Source: CAZPEV01 sp964585635
GTDB lineage: Bacteria; Zixibacteria; MSB-5A5; GN15; JAAZOE01
NCBI GenBank assembly: GCA_964585635.1
Contig: CAZPEV010000113.1
Location: forward strand, 1-11,271
DNA length: 11,271 bases
Reading direction: 5' to 3'
In this document: one piece after another, positions 1 through 7,357 of the stretch
Layout of the letters: each line of letters starts with the position of its first letter
Numbering within the stretch: position 1 is the stretch's first letter
Translations under genes and position numbers: made by a program
The notes under the pieces: generated by a model
Databases searched by the model: none
What the model was told of the DNA's origin: nothing
Seen by the model: the letters and a program-made list of their open reading frames with translations, nothing else

Positions 1-40
1 GGACCTTCACGGTTCTGACTTCTGGTTCTGAGAAATGCCT

Positions 41-75
41 GACCCCGCCTTCTTCCGAAGGCGGGGTCTTTTTTT
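41..75 (+). terminator. Rho-independent terminator of an upstream gene
   Basis: A perfect 12-bp stem (41-52 paired with 57-68, beginning GACCCCGCC) closes a TTCC tetraloop and is followed by seven T residues (69-75). This is a canonical intrinsic terminator on the plus strand. It must end a transcript whose gene lies before the window, because positions 1-40 contain no recognisable coding end. It separates that unit from the ruvX operon. The stem is symmetric but the T-tract is only on the plus side, so it is directional. Confidence 0.93.
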
Positions 76-146
76 GGGCCCGCTCCGATTATTGCCGCCG
101 ACAATGGCGGTTGACAGGCGATGAGGTTTTCCCTACCATTTACCCT

Positions 147-590
147 GTGGAAGAGGCGCGTTTTTTGGGGATTGACCTGGGACGGCGGCGGGTCGGTTTG
201 GCCCTGTCCGACCCCAGCGGGCTGATTGCGCGGCCGCTGGCGACCATCACCGTGACCGGTTACCGCGAGGCCCTGGAGAAGATTCTGGCGGCGGTGAGAG
301 AACACCAGGTCGACGGCATCGTCCTCGGCTGGCCGATTTCCATGTCGGGCCAATCCTCGGACAGCACCCTCGAGGTGGAGGCTTTCGCCGAGCGGCTCCG
401 GGGTTCCTGCGCCGTTCCCGTTTATCTGGAAGACGAGCGGCTCAGTTCTCATCAGGCCCTGACGATTCTGCATGCCCACGGCAAGAAGACCAAGGGGAAC
501 AAGGATAAGCTCGACCGGATATCGGCGGCCATTATTCTGCAATCGTTTCTTGATCGGCGGCAGATGGATAGCACCCGGGAGATAAGATGA
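147..590 (+). CDS. ruvX: RuvX/YqgF-family Holliday junction resolvase-like nuclease
   Basis: This is a YqgF/RuvX RNase H-fold protein of 147 aa, close to the usual 135-150. The family is known as a putative Holliday junction resolvase and for pre-16S rRNA 5'-end maturation in the cytoplasm. Visible motifs are the N-terminal GIDLGRRRVGLALSD (first catalytic Asp, residue 10), VDGIVLGWPISMSG (residues 56-68, where most members have a GLP motif), LEDERLSS (catalytic Glu about residue 97) and the C-terminal DRISAAIILQ (third Asp, residue 123). All three acidic residues are present. I chose GTG at 147 because homologues begin a few residues before the GID motif. The frame is open from a TTG at 111, and neither start has a clear Shine-Dalgarno. 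Its stop overlaps the next ATG (ATGA), so it is translationally coupled to the small membrane gene and then mltG, a common bacterial neighbourhood. Confidence 0.92.
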   Translation: MEEARFLGIDLGRRRVGLALSDPSGLIARPLATITVTGYREALEKILAAVREHQVDGIVLGWPISMSGQSSDSTLEVEAFAERLRGSCAVPVYLEDERLSSHQALTILHAHGKKTKGNKDKLDRISAAIILQSFLDRRQMDSTREIR

Positions 591-754
591 CGACCTCGGA
601 CGTGGATCGGCCCGTCGCGCCGTCTGCGCCAATCAGGTACCGCGCCGGCTGGCGTGCCGCCCTGCACTACCTGCTTTGGAGCGGCCTGATGATCCTCCTG
701 TGGCCGTTGTCGCTGGCCATGCGGGCCCTCGAAAAGGCGGTCCGCCATGATTAG
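587..754 (+). CDS. Small single-span membrane protein (55 aa) between ruvX and mltG
   Basis: I recognise no family. The 55-residue protein has a polar, proline-rich N-terminus (1-18), one hydrophobic segment (about residues 26-45, rich in Leu, Trp and Met) and a short basic tail ending KAVRHD. The likely topology is one transmembrane helix. Three things argue that it is real. GGGAG sits five bases before the ATG. Its start overlaps the ruvX stop as ATGA. Its stop (752-754) lies inside the start of mltG (ATG at 747), giving an 8-base overlap. Translation of all three genes is therefore probably coupled. The position just before mltG suggests a helper at the inner membrane for cell-wall work, but that is inference from context only. 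At 55 aa it falls below many gene-calling cutoffs. Confidence 0.72.
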   Translation: MTTSDVDRPVAPSAPIRYRAGWRAALHYLLWSGLMILLWPLSLAMRALEKAVRHD

Positions 755-1751
755 GCGGCTTCTTAAATTTTTATCTTACTTGGGATTGGCGGCATTCGTG
801 CTGCTGATCCTGTTCGGCTGGTGGCTGTTCGGCGCCCACCCAATCGCCCCGGCCATGGTCGTGGTGGAGCCGGGAGAACCATTTTATAAAGTAGTCGTTG
901 ACCTCAAGAACCGCCAGATCATCGCTTCTCCCTGGCTTTTTTCCAAGGTGGCTATCCTGACCGGCGTCGATCGCCAGGTAATCCCCGGCCGGTACGATTT
1001 CTCCTCTCCGCTTTCCAATTATGGCGTATTGCGCAAGCTCTGGACGGGTGACATAGCCATCATCACCGTCACCATTCCCGAGGGGTACACCCTGAGAAGG
1101 ATCGGCACCCTGCTCAGCCAAAAATGCGGCGCTGATCGGGCCGCCTTCGACAGCCTGGTCCATGATTCCCTATTTTTGGCCCGAATGGGGGTGACGGCCG
1201 GATATGCCGAGGGGTATCTCTTTCCCAGCACCTACAACTTCCGCTGGGGCATACCGGCCTCCGAGGCGCTGCACGCCATGGTCCGGGTCCTCTTCGCGGA
1301 ACTGCCCGATACCCTGGTGGCGCGGGGTGCGGCCATGGGGTATTCGCTGGATAAGCTATTAACCATGGCTTCCATCGTGGAATGGGAGGGCATGGCGGCG
1401 GATGAATTGCCGCGGATTGCGTCAGTCTATTACAACCGCCTTCGCAAGGGAATGAAATTGCAGGCCGATCCGACCGTCATTTACGGCATGGGGGAACTGA
1501 ATCGGAAGCTGCTCCAGCGGGACTATAAGTTTCCCTCACGGTACAACACCTATTTGCATAACGGTTTGCCTCCCACGCCGATCTGTTCCCCCGGTATGAA
1601 TGCCATCCGGGCCGTGCTGTATCCGGAGCAGACCGGTTACCTCTATTTTGTGGCTGACGGTACCGGACGCCATATCTTCAATACCACGTACGAGCAGCAT
1701 TTGCGGGATACTCATCGGATAAAAAGGGACCTGCGGCGCGGGGCGGGTTGA
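747..1751 (+). CDS. mltG: Endolytic murein transglycosylase MltG (YceG-like)
   Basis: MltG cleaves nascent peptidoglycan strands within the chain, leaving 1,6-anhydro-MurNAc ends, and is thought to set glycan length. It is anchored in the inner membrane with its active site in the periplasm. The 334-aa length is normal. Seen here: an N-terminal transmembrane helix (about 9-29), a LysM-like subdomain (about 36-105), and the YceG catalytic core with MASIVEWEG (207-215), LQADPTVIYGMG (238-249), YNTYLHNGLPPTPI (266-279) and LYFVADGTGRHIF (299-311). Glu212 aligns with the catalytic Glu218 of E. coli in VEKET; here the motif reads VEWEG, so the Glu is kept and the next residues vary. The ATG at 747 has AAGG about nine bases upstream, overlapping the small membrane gene. 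The GAF gene converges on its end 16 bp away with no terminator between. Confidence 0.96.
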   Translation: MIRRLLKFLSYLGLAAFVLLILFGWWLFGAHPIAPAMVVVEPGEPFYKVVVDLKNRQIIASPWLFSKVAILTGVDRQVIPGRYDFSSPLSNYGVLRKLWTGDIAIITVTIPEGYTLRRIGTLLSQKCGADRAAFDSLVHDSLFLARMGVTAGYAEGYLFPSTYNFRWGIPASEALHAMVRVLFAELPDTLVARGAAMGYSLDKLLTMASIVEWEGMAADELPRIASVYYNRLRKGMKLQADPTVIYGMGELNRKLLQRDYKFPSRYNTYLHNGLPPTPICSPGMNAIRAVLYPEQTGYLYFVADGTGRHIFNTTYEQHLRDTHRIKRDLRRGAG

Positions 1752-1767
1752 TCGTCAGGCCCCGGTT

Positions 1768-2322
1768 CTAGACGGCGGCGGGTTGCAGCCTGCGGGCGAT
1801 CTGCTCGATAAAGGCGGCTATCGCCTTGGTCCCGATACCCTCGAAATAGAGGCCAAAGGCCGCTTCCTGTTGCGACGCCAGACTGGCCACCCCCAGTCTC
1901 GTCAGGCCGGCTATCAGGGGGATGATCAGAACCGACCGGACGGCCGGCGTCAGGAGAATTTTGGTTTCAATGATATTGCCGGAGATCCGTTCGGGGAAGT
2001 TGTCGGCGACCGGAAAACCATGCTGCAAAACCTGATACATGACCGATCGGTCGGCCGCAAAGTTCAGGGTAACACCGCTTTTGATCACCCCGCGGTCGTA
2101 CAGGTGCGTGACCTGCATCCGCCCGGTCTGATGGTTGTGAAACGCCAACGACGCCCGGTCGATGGTATAGGCTCGTCTCAGACGCCTGAGGAGTCGGCTG
2201 AAATGGTGATCCACCTCGCGGCCAACGACTAACAACTGATCTTGGTTTTGGACCAGTGGGCGCAGCGGAATTTCTGGCGCCCGCTTTTGCCTGTCCCGCT
2301 CTTCGAAGGCTTGCTCCGACAT
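1768..2322 (-). CDS. GAF-domain protein
   Basis: This 184-aa soluble protein is dominated by one GAF-type domain (about residues 36-183). The GAF-like features are IDRASLAFHNHQTG (54-67), a central AADRSVMYQVLQHGFPV (89-105), then TPAVRSVLIIPLIAGLTRLGVASLAS (125-150 in outline), the usual strands ending in a Leu/Ala/Ser-rich core strand, and a C-terminal helix. The first 30 residues are charged and probably disordered. There is no output domain (no kinase, GGDEF, HTH or phosphatase), so it is a stand-alone sensor or adaptor; the ligand cannot be told. ATG at 2322 has GAGG seven bases upstream. It is divergent from kdsB and convergent with mltG, so it is a single-gene unit. A free-Met-sulfoxide reductase type GAF was considered, but I do not see its cysteine pattern. 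Confidence 0.82.
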   Translation of the reverse strand: MSEQAFEERDRQKRAPEIPLRPLVQNQDQLLVVGREVDHHFSRLLRRLRRAYTIDRASLAFHNHQTGRMQVTHLYDRGVIKSGVTLNFAADRSVMYQVLQHGFPVADNFPERISGNIIETKILLTPAVRSVLIIPLIAGLTRLGVASLASQQEAAFGLYFEGIGTKAIAAFIEQIARRLQPAAV

Positions 2323-2667
2323 GGTTGCCCTCTGATAAATCGCTCCGGTATCGACGAAGCACCATTACTGTTATCGGTTGATTTCCAGGCGAGTTCAGCC
2401 GCCGGCGCCGCCATCGGCGGTTATCGCTGCTGTTTTTATTTTTACTTGACACCCCCGGAGGTTTTTGATAACTACACATATGCCGATAGCGAATAGTATC
2501 GCTGGTCATATCATCGAGCCGGCCAGGCTGAATCTTGCCACCGAAAAGTTACCGCGCTTCTTTTCCGAATCGCCTCCGATGATTCTCGGACATGATGATC
2601 CCGAGGCGTGGCGAAACGTTTCGCCGACCGACGGCAGGCGCTTCATGGCACCGCGAGTAATTTGACC
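2323..2667. other. Divergent intergenic/promoter region between the GAF gene and kdsB
   Basis: These 345 bases separate two divergent genes, so both promoters should lie here. On the plus strand a perfect TTGACA (2446-2451) is followed by AT-rich sequence, but the best -10 candidates (around 2466-2474) match poorly. A GGAGG (2457-2461) lies too far (18 bases) from ATG 2480 and too close to TTG 2465. From ATG 2480 a plus-strand frame of 61 codons runs to a TGA two bases before kdsB. It reads plausibly but matches nothing I know, so I do not call it. A short imperfect dyad, AGCGA-ATAGTA-TCGCT, lies near 2487-2502. No RNA structure or repeat stands out otherwise. Confidence 0.5.
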
Positions 2668-3399
2668 ATGGCTCGGGTGGTGGCCATAATTCCGGCCCGG
2701 CTGGGAAGCCGGCGATTTCCCCGGAAGGCGCTTCACCCTATCGACGGCCAACCCCTCATCTATCATCCCTGGAAGGCGGCCGGAAAAGCCCGGCTGGTCG
2801 ACCGGCTGTTTGTCGCCACCGATTCGGTCGAAATAGGACGGGCGGTGACCGCCTTTGGAGGAGCAGTGCTATTGACCTCATCCCGCCCGCGCAACGGCAC
2901 TGAACGGGTGGCCGAGGCGATGGCCGACCTGCGGGCTGACCTCGTCGTCAACATCCAGGGGGACAACCTGGGACTGACCGGGGCCGTTCTGGACCGGGTG
3001 ATCGCCGCGATGCTGGCTGATAAGACTATTGCCTTTGCCACGTTGGCCCGGAAAATCGATGGCCGCGATTGGAAATGGAAGCTGTACGATCCCAACGTGG
3101 TCAAGGCGGTGGTCAACGACGCCTGCGACGCCTGCTGGTTTTCCCGATATCCGATTCCGTATCTGAAACATCGCCCCTCGGGACGGGCGGTTGATGCGTA
3201 TCCTTTTCTGGAGCATATCGGCGTTTATTTTTTCCGGCGCAAGGCGCTGGCGGAGTATATCGCCTGGCCGCGCAGCCGCGCCGAGACGGCCGAGTCGCTG
3301 GAGCAATTGCGTATTTTGGAAAACGGCCGGACGCTGCGGGTCTTTCTCACGCGCTGCCCCGTGGTGACGGTCGACAGCAAAGATGCTTTGACAACATGA
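2668..3399 (+). CDS. kdsB: 3-deoxy-manno-octulosonate cytidylyltransferase (CMP-Kdo synthetase)
   Basis: KdsB joins CTP and Kdo to give CMP-Kdo plus pyrophosphate in the cytoplasm, activating Kdo for the lipopolysaccharide inner core. The 243-aa length is normal. Visible motifs are IPARLGSRRFPRK (8-20, nucleotide binding), GTERVAEA (77-84), NIQGDNL (95-101), DPNVVKAV (141-148), FSRYPIPY (158-165), HIGVYFF (183-189), ESLEQLRIL (209-217) and VTVDSKDAL (233-241). The two metal-binding Asp residues (Asp99 and Asp236) are present. The usual QGDEP reads QGDNL here, a notable substitution next to the metal site. I chose ATG 2668 because homologues start M-x-x-V-x-IIPAR; the frame stays open upstream to a GTG at 2608. 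The ribosome binding site is weak. The gene sits 30 bp before pyrG, whose product makes its CTP substrate. Confidence 0.93.
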   Translation: MARVVAIIPARLGSRRFPRKALHPIDGQPLIYHPWKAAGKARLVDRLFVATDSVEIGRAVTAFGGAVLLTSSRPRNGTERVAEAMADLRADLVVNIQGDNLGLTGAVLDRVIAAMLADKTIAFATLARKIDGRDWKWKLYDPNVVKAVVNDACDACWFSRYPIPYLKHRPSGRAVDAYPFLEHIGVYFFRRKALAEYIAWPRSRAETAESLEQLRILENGRTLRVFLTRCPVVTVDSKDALTT

Positions 3400-3429
3400 T
3401 GACTATTATAGCGAAGGCAGGATAGGGAC

Positions 3430-5091
3430 GTGGCGGACAAGAAGACCAAATACGTATTCATCACGGGCGGCGTCGTCTCCTCGCTGGGCAAGGGGATCGC
3501 CTCGGCTTCGTTGGGGTTGTTGCTCAAGAAGCGGGGCCTGTCGGTGAATATCATGAAGCTGGACCCATATCTGAACGTCGACCCGGGGACGATGAATCCT
3601 TTCCAGCACGGGGAGGTATATGTCCTGGACGACGGCTCCGAAACCGATCTCGATCTGGGGCACTATGAACGGTTTCTGGACCAGTCGATGACCTGTGACA
3701 ACAACGTCACCGCCGGGCAGATTTATCATACCATCATCACCCGCGAACGGCGCGGCGATTACCTCGGCGCCACGGTGCAGGTGATTCCGCACGTCACCGA
3801 GGAGATCAAGAAGGCAATCAAGAGGCTGGAGACGATCAACGGCAAGGTCGACGTCATCATCTCCGAAATCGGCGGCACCGTCGGCGACATCGAGTCGCTG
3901 CCGTTTCTGGAGGCGATCCGTCAGATGGGGCTGGACGAGGGGGAGCACAACACCCTGTATATCCACCTGACGATGGTTCCCTATGTCGATGCCGCCGGCG
4001 AGCTGAAGACCAAGCCGACGCAACACTCGGTCAAATCGCTGCGGGAGATCGGTATTCAGCCGCAGATACTCCTCTGCCGCACGGCCAAGGCGCTGGAGGA
4101 ATCGATCCGCAAGAAAATCGGCCTGTTCTGCTCGGTTCCCAGCAAAAACGTCATCGAGGCGATCGACGTCAGCACTATCTATGAAGTTCCTTTGAAATTT
4201 GAGCAGCAGGGATTTTCCGACCTGGTGATCTCGCATCTGGCCATCGACGCCCCGCCGCCCGACCTGACCGAATGGGAGGAGCTGGTTTATCGCATCAAGG
4301 CCCCCTCGAATCGGATCAAGATCGCCATCTGCGGCAAGTATGTGCACCTCAAGGATGCTTACAAATCGATCATCGAGTCGTTCGCGCATGCGGGCGGCGA
4401 GAACAACACCCGCGTCGACCTGGTCTGGGTGTCGTCCGAGGATATCAAGCAGGATGGCGCCGCCAAGTTCATCGGCGACGTCGACGGCCTGTTGATCCCC
4501 GGCGGGTTCGGCGAACGGGGGGTGGAGGGGAAGATCGAGTCGATCCGCTATGTCCGCGAGAACAAGATACCGTTTCTGGGAATCTGCCTCGGCATGCAGT
4601 GTGCGGTGATCGAATATGCCCGCGACGTCTGCGGCCTGGAAGATGCTCACAGCTATGAATTCTACCGCGACCTGAAGCATCCGGTCATTCATCTTATGGC
4701 CGATCAGGAGAAGATCACCGACCTGGGCGGCTCGATGCGGCTGGGGACCTACCCGGCGGTGCTCGACCCGAACAGCTTTGCCTTCAAGGCCTATGGCGCC
4801 GGCGAGATTTCCGAACGGCATCGCCACCGGTACGAGCTGAACAACGATTACCGCGAGATGCTGACCTTTGCCGGGCTGAAGCTGACCGGGATTTCGCCCG
4901 ACGGCAAGCTGGTGGAGATTATCGAGGCGCCCGACCATCTCTGGTTTGTGGGGGTGCAGTTCCATCCCGAGTTGAAGTCGCGGCCGACCAAGGCGCACCC
5001 GTTGTTCCGGGACTTTGTGGCGGCGGCGGTGAGGTACAAGAAAGAGAAGGCCGACCCGGTTGCGGCCACCTCCAAGAATACGGTGGCGTAG
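3430..5091 (+). CDS. pyrG: CTP synthase
   Basis: CTP synthase aminates UTP to CTP using ATP and glutamine-derived ammonia, the last step of pyrimidine nucleotide synthesis, in the cytoplasm. It is full length at 553 aa. The N-terminal synthetase domain (1-275) shows YVFITGGVVSSLGKGI (8-23, P-loop), KLDPYLNVDPGTMNPFQHGE (43-62) and ETDLDLGHYERF (71-82). The class I glutamine amidotransferase domain (about 295-535) shows PGGFGERG (357-364), GICLGMQ (384-390) with nucleophile Cys386, and the His512/Glu514 pair in VQFHPE. The start is GTG at 3430 with AGGA seven bases upstream. It lies 30 bp after kdsB and is probably cotranscribed. In many diderms the next gene is another Kdo or cell-envelope gene such as kdsA. 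Here AT-richer foreign-looking DNA on the opposite strand begins within 52 bp, with no visible terminator. Confidence 0.98.
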   Translation: MADKKTKYVFITGGVVSSLGKGIASASLGLLLKKRGLSVNIMKLDPYLNVDPGTMNPFQHGEVYVLDDGSETDLDLGHYERFLDQSMTCDNNVTAGQIYHTIITRERRGDYLGATVQVIPHVTEEIKKAIKRLETINGKVDVIISEIGGTVGDIESLPFLEAIRQMGLDEGEHNTLYIHLTMVPYVDAAGELKTKPTQHSVKSLREIGIQPQILLCRTAKALEESIRKKIGLFCSVPSKNVIEAIDVSTIYEVPLKFEQQGFSDLVISHLAIDAPPPDLTEWEELVYRIKAPSNRIKIAICGKYVHLKDAYKSIIESFAHAGGENNTRVDLVWVSSEDIKQDGAAKFIGDVDGLLIPGGFGERGVEGKIESIRYVRENKIPFLGICLGMQCAVIEYARDVCGLEDAHSYEFYRDLKHPVIHLMADQEKITDLGGSMRLGTYPAVLDPNSFAFKAYGAGEISERHRHRYELNNDYREMLTFAGLKLTGISPDGKLVEIIEAPDHLWFVGVQFHPELKSRPTKAHPLFRDFVAAAVRYKKEKADPVAATSKNTVA

Positions 5092-5143
5092 ATAGTATTT
5101 GATTGACTAGAATGTACCGCTGGAGCTCCCTAAACAAAGCAAG

Positions 5144-6343
5144 TTATATTGTCGGGGGAATGAATTGCAGGCGTATGAGATCCGAGACAATCTCATTCAC
5201 TTCAGCCGTTGGCAAAGGGTGAATATAATCTTTTTTCTTGCCATAATCTTTCACGGATGATCCAGAGTTATAACATATAGTTCTATCAATTAGTATAATT
5301 CGAGCGTGGCTGTATTCATAATCAATGAGTCGAAATATTTCCCCCTGCTTCTCCTTCCATTCCGCGGCGAGGGCGTTTGCCAGATCTACTAATTTCTCAG
5401 AAGGAGTCTTACAGATTATGTACACATTGCCTTTGACCGTCATATGTATTGCTTTAAGCAAGGCTGAATCAAGGTAATTATCGACTAGAACTAATTCCTT
5501 TCCAACACTTTCAAGTATCCTATATTTTTCCAACGACGCCTCAAATCGCGCACCCTTTCTTAAGACTATTGTATTCTCCGCAAGCGAGGATTTCGAATAT
5601 TTTTTTGAATAGGGTTTATGTTTTGCATTATATATCTGCCTATCTATTTCTGATAGTCCTGCCTTTGAGATTGCAGGCTCATAGCATAAGAAATAATCTA
5701 CTTTTGGCTCAGCCTTTTCTAACTCCCCCTCATATCGAGCCAATTGACGGTCATACTCCAAATCCTGAACAGAGGCAGTATGAATCCCGTCATTCAGATT
5801 AACGAAAGGTGGAGTCAGGAATTTGCCAGCGCCGTGGATATAGAGTCTTATCTGCATTTTGGTCGGTCTAAAAATAGAGAAGAGGGGTATTGAATACCTG
5901 ACAACTGGACGCGGGGAAAGCGAGATAAGCCGTTCGTAGGAGAAATTAGTATATTCTTGGACAACTTTCACGTTATATGTTTTGCTCTGGCGAAATCCAT
6001 GCTTTATCTTTATACATTCGCCGTCGTATCCCTCAATCTCAGAGAAACTTCCAGATTCATTGGTGATTTCATATTCCTCGATCCAGACATTGACCTTGTC
6101 CAATGGCGTATTGTGGAGGCTGGGGTAGTCAATCAAATAATCTCGATTCACCTTAAATTCTATCTTTGCGGATTTGGTAATTACCAATTTATGATCCCTG
6201 ATGTAATGATGGATTTCGTATTTGTAGGCATTTGTCGTATAGGGATAGGGCGGAATATTTCCGCGCATTCGACGAATAAGATATACTATTCCAGCTGCGA
6301 CCAGACTCGCAAGGACAGAGAATAAGAATGCTTCCAAACTCAT
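5144..6343 (-). CDS. Membrane-anchored protein with phospholipase-D-like C-terminal domain
   Basis: This 399-aa protein has three visible parts. An N-terminal transmembrane helix (about 5-23) is followed by a basic RRMRG stop. A middle region (about 50-190) has alternating hydrophobic residues typical of beta strands. After a polar linker (195-260), the C-terminal domain (about 265-399) resembles the PLD superfamily: ELVLVDNYLD (283-292), a strand NVYIICKT (306-313), HARIILID (346-353, an HxRxxxxD version of the HxKxxxxD motif) and NSGSSVKDYGKK (359-370). Only one such motif is present, so an active enzyme would need a dimer, or the domain may bind rather than cut. This H-R...GxSxKDxGKK pattern occurs, to my knowledge, in PLD-like domains of uncharacterised proteins often near defence genes. 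The basic residues after the helix suggest that the bulk of the protein is cytoplasmic. It starts 7 bp after the 277-aa gene and is surely in its operon. I cannot name a family, and function is inferred. Confidence 0.72.
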   Translation of the reverse strand: MSLEAFLFSVLASLVAAGIVYLIRRMRGNIPPYPYTTNAYKYEIHHYIRDHKLVITKSAKIEFKVNRDYLIDYPSLHNTPLDKVNVWIEEYEITNESGSFSEIEGYDGECIKIKHGFRQSKTYNVKVVQEYTNFSYERLISLSPRPVVRYSIPLFSIFRPTKMQIRLYIHGAGKFLTPPFVNLNDGIHTASVQDLEYDRQLARYEGELEKAEPKVDYFLCYEPAISKAGLSEIDRQIYNAKHKPYSKKYSKSSLAENTIVLRKGARFEASLEKYRILESVGKELVLVDNYLDSALLKAIHMTVKGNVYIICKTPSEKLVDLANALAAEWKEKQGEIFRLIDYEYSHARIILIDRTICYNSGSSVKDYGKKKDYIHPLPTAEVNEIVSDLIRLQFIPPTI

Positions 6344-6350
6344 TCGGTGA

Positions 6351-7184
6351 TCACCACTCCCACATTATCTTATATGAGGCGCCCCTGATAGGATATTTTT
6401 TCAGCCATATTATTTTAATCCCTCCATCAAGCATTTTCTCTTGAATAAACCCCGGGTCCTCCACTCTTATATTCGAATACTGATCGATTATGGATAAAGA
6501 AGTGCTTTTTGGTGCGCGGTCATTCGGAAACACAATGGTTATCTTGACTATCCTTATTGTCCGGCTACAAAGGCAGGTAAACCATTCTCTGTCCTGGGTG
6601 AAGGAATCAATGAATCCGCACTGAATCTTTCTTTGAAATATTTCGCCCTTCTTGGGAACTGGGTCGAAGAAAATATTATATTTGCCGTCATCAGTTACCT
6701 CATAATTGTTTTTCCTATAGCCTTCCTCCCCGGCTGTTGAGAATGCCTTAAAGTCTGCCAATGATCCGTGCGGATCCGGCTTCAAGCCTTGTTCAACATA
6801 GCTCGTTACATTATCAATGTTGGCGATCACAGTTTGCTGTTTACTGTAGTCGGCGTATTTGCCAGATCTATCCGCAATTTCCAGGACAATGTCGCTATCA
6901 ACAATAGCAATCGGCTCAATGGGTGGGGAACCAACTTCTCTCAACATCAGCCAAGACAGAATTGAGCAAATGAATAATACCAAGCCAAATCCAAGCACTA
7001 TTCCAAAGCTCAATGTTGCTACGTTGGCATAGAGTAAAACCAGGATTAAAGACATAAGTGCGGCTAGCCCAGAAAGCCAAGGTACAAGCCTCCTGAGAAT
7101 CTGCCGGATACGAAAAAGGCGGTTAATGCCTGTGGAAGAAGCAACCGCCTTTTTCGAAATGACACTTTGGTTCGGTTTAACCAT
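6351..7184 (-). CDS. Two-span membrane protein with beta-rich soluble domain, partner of the PLD-like protein
   Basis: I do not recognise the family. The 277-aa protein has a basic N-terminus (1-32), two adjacent transmembrane helices (about 33-54 and 59-81) with a very short turn, and a C-terminal soluble domain (about 95-277) rich in predicted beta strands. That domain includes a Cys-containing stretch, WFTCLCSRTIRI (201-212), then VKITIVFPNDRAP (213-225), and ends KKYPIRGASYKIMWEW. Both termini are probably cytoplasmic. This two-helix plus beta layout recalls membrane effectors of CBASS-type systems (for example Cap15-like beta-barrel proteins), but only in outline. I chose ATG 7184 because GGGGGA lies about five bases upstream; an in-frame TTG at 7199 is an alternative. 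It overlaps the 39-aa ORF by 8 bases and precedes the PLD-like gene by 7 bp. The palindrome GGTGATCACC (6346-6355) spans that junction. Confidence 0.68.
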   Translation of the reverse strand: MVKPNQSVISKKAVASSTGINRLFRIRQILRRLVPWLSGLAALMSLILVLLYANVATLSFGIVLGFGLVLFICSILSWLMLREVGSPPIEPIAIVDSDIVLEIADRSGKYADYSKQQTVIANIDNVTSYVEQGLKPDPHGSLADFKAFSTAGEEGYRKNNYEVTDDGKYNIFFDPVPKKGEIFQRKIQCGFIDSFTQDREWFTCLCSRTIRIVKITIVFPNDRAPKSTSLSIIDQYSNIRVEDPGFIQEKMLDGGIKIIWLKKYPIRGASYKIMWEW

Positions 7185-7296
7185 CCGTTCCCCCGCCAAA
7201 TTTCCTATGCTTCAGATCGAAACAAATACGCGGTGCAATGGGGAAGCCGAGCAATAGGTCGGTGTCTCGTCTTAAAACAAAACCTGGATTAATCAT
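7177..7296 (-). CDS. Small ORF (39 aa) leading the membrane cassette
   Basis: No family is recognised. The 39-aa protein begins MINPGFVLRRD, has a hydrophobic middle (DLLLGFPIAPRICF, 13-26) and ends with a basic and glycine-rich tail. Support comes from translation signals. AAAGGA stands six bases before the ATG at 7296, the best Shine-Dalgarno in the cassette, and the TAA stop (7177-7179) lies inside the start of the 277-aa membrane gene, an 8-base overlap that would couple their translation. It could be a true small protein such as a regulator or third component, or a leader peptide that controls the downstream gene. The frame is closed by a stop shortly upstream, so it is not the tail of a longer visible gene. 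Confidence 0.45.
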   Translation of the reverse strand: MINPGFVLRRDTDLLLGFPIAPRICFDLKHRKFGGGTDG

Positions 7297-7357
7297 TACA
7301 CATCCTTTCTTTTATCTTTATCTTCGACAAATATTCACCGTAAATTAGTCTCAACCC

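Noticed and set aside
2480..2665. A 61-codon plus-strand ORF ending two bases before kdsB
   Set aside because: GGAGG is 18 bases from the ATG and the product matches nothing known. It fits a promoter region better; mentioned in the intergenic entry.
3406..4998. A 530-codon open frame on the minus strand opposite pyrG
   Set aside because: It is an antisense shadow. The pyrG frame carries every CTP synthase motif, and the antisense product is a low-complexity, Asp/Leu/Arg/His-rich sequence produced by GC-rich codon structure.
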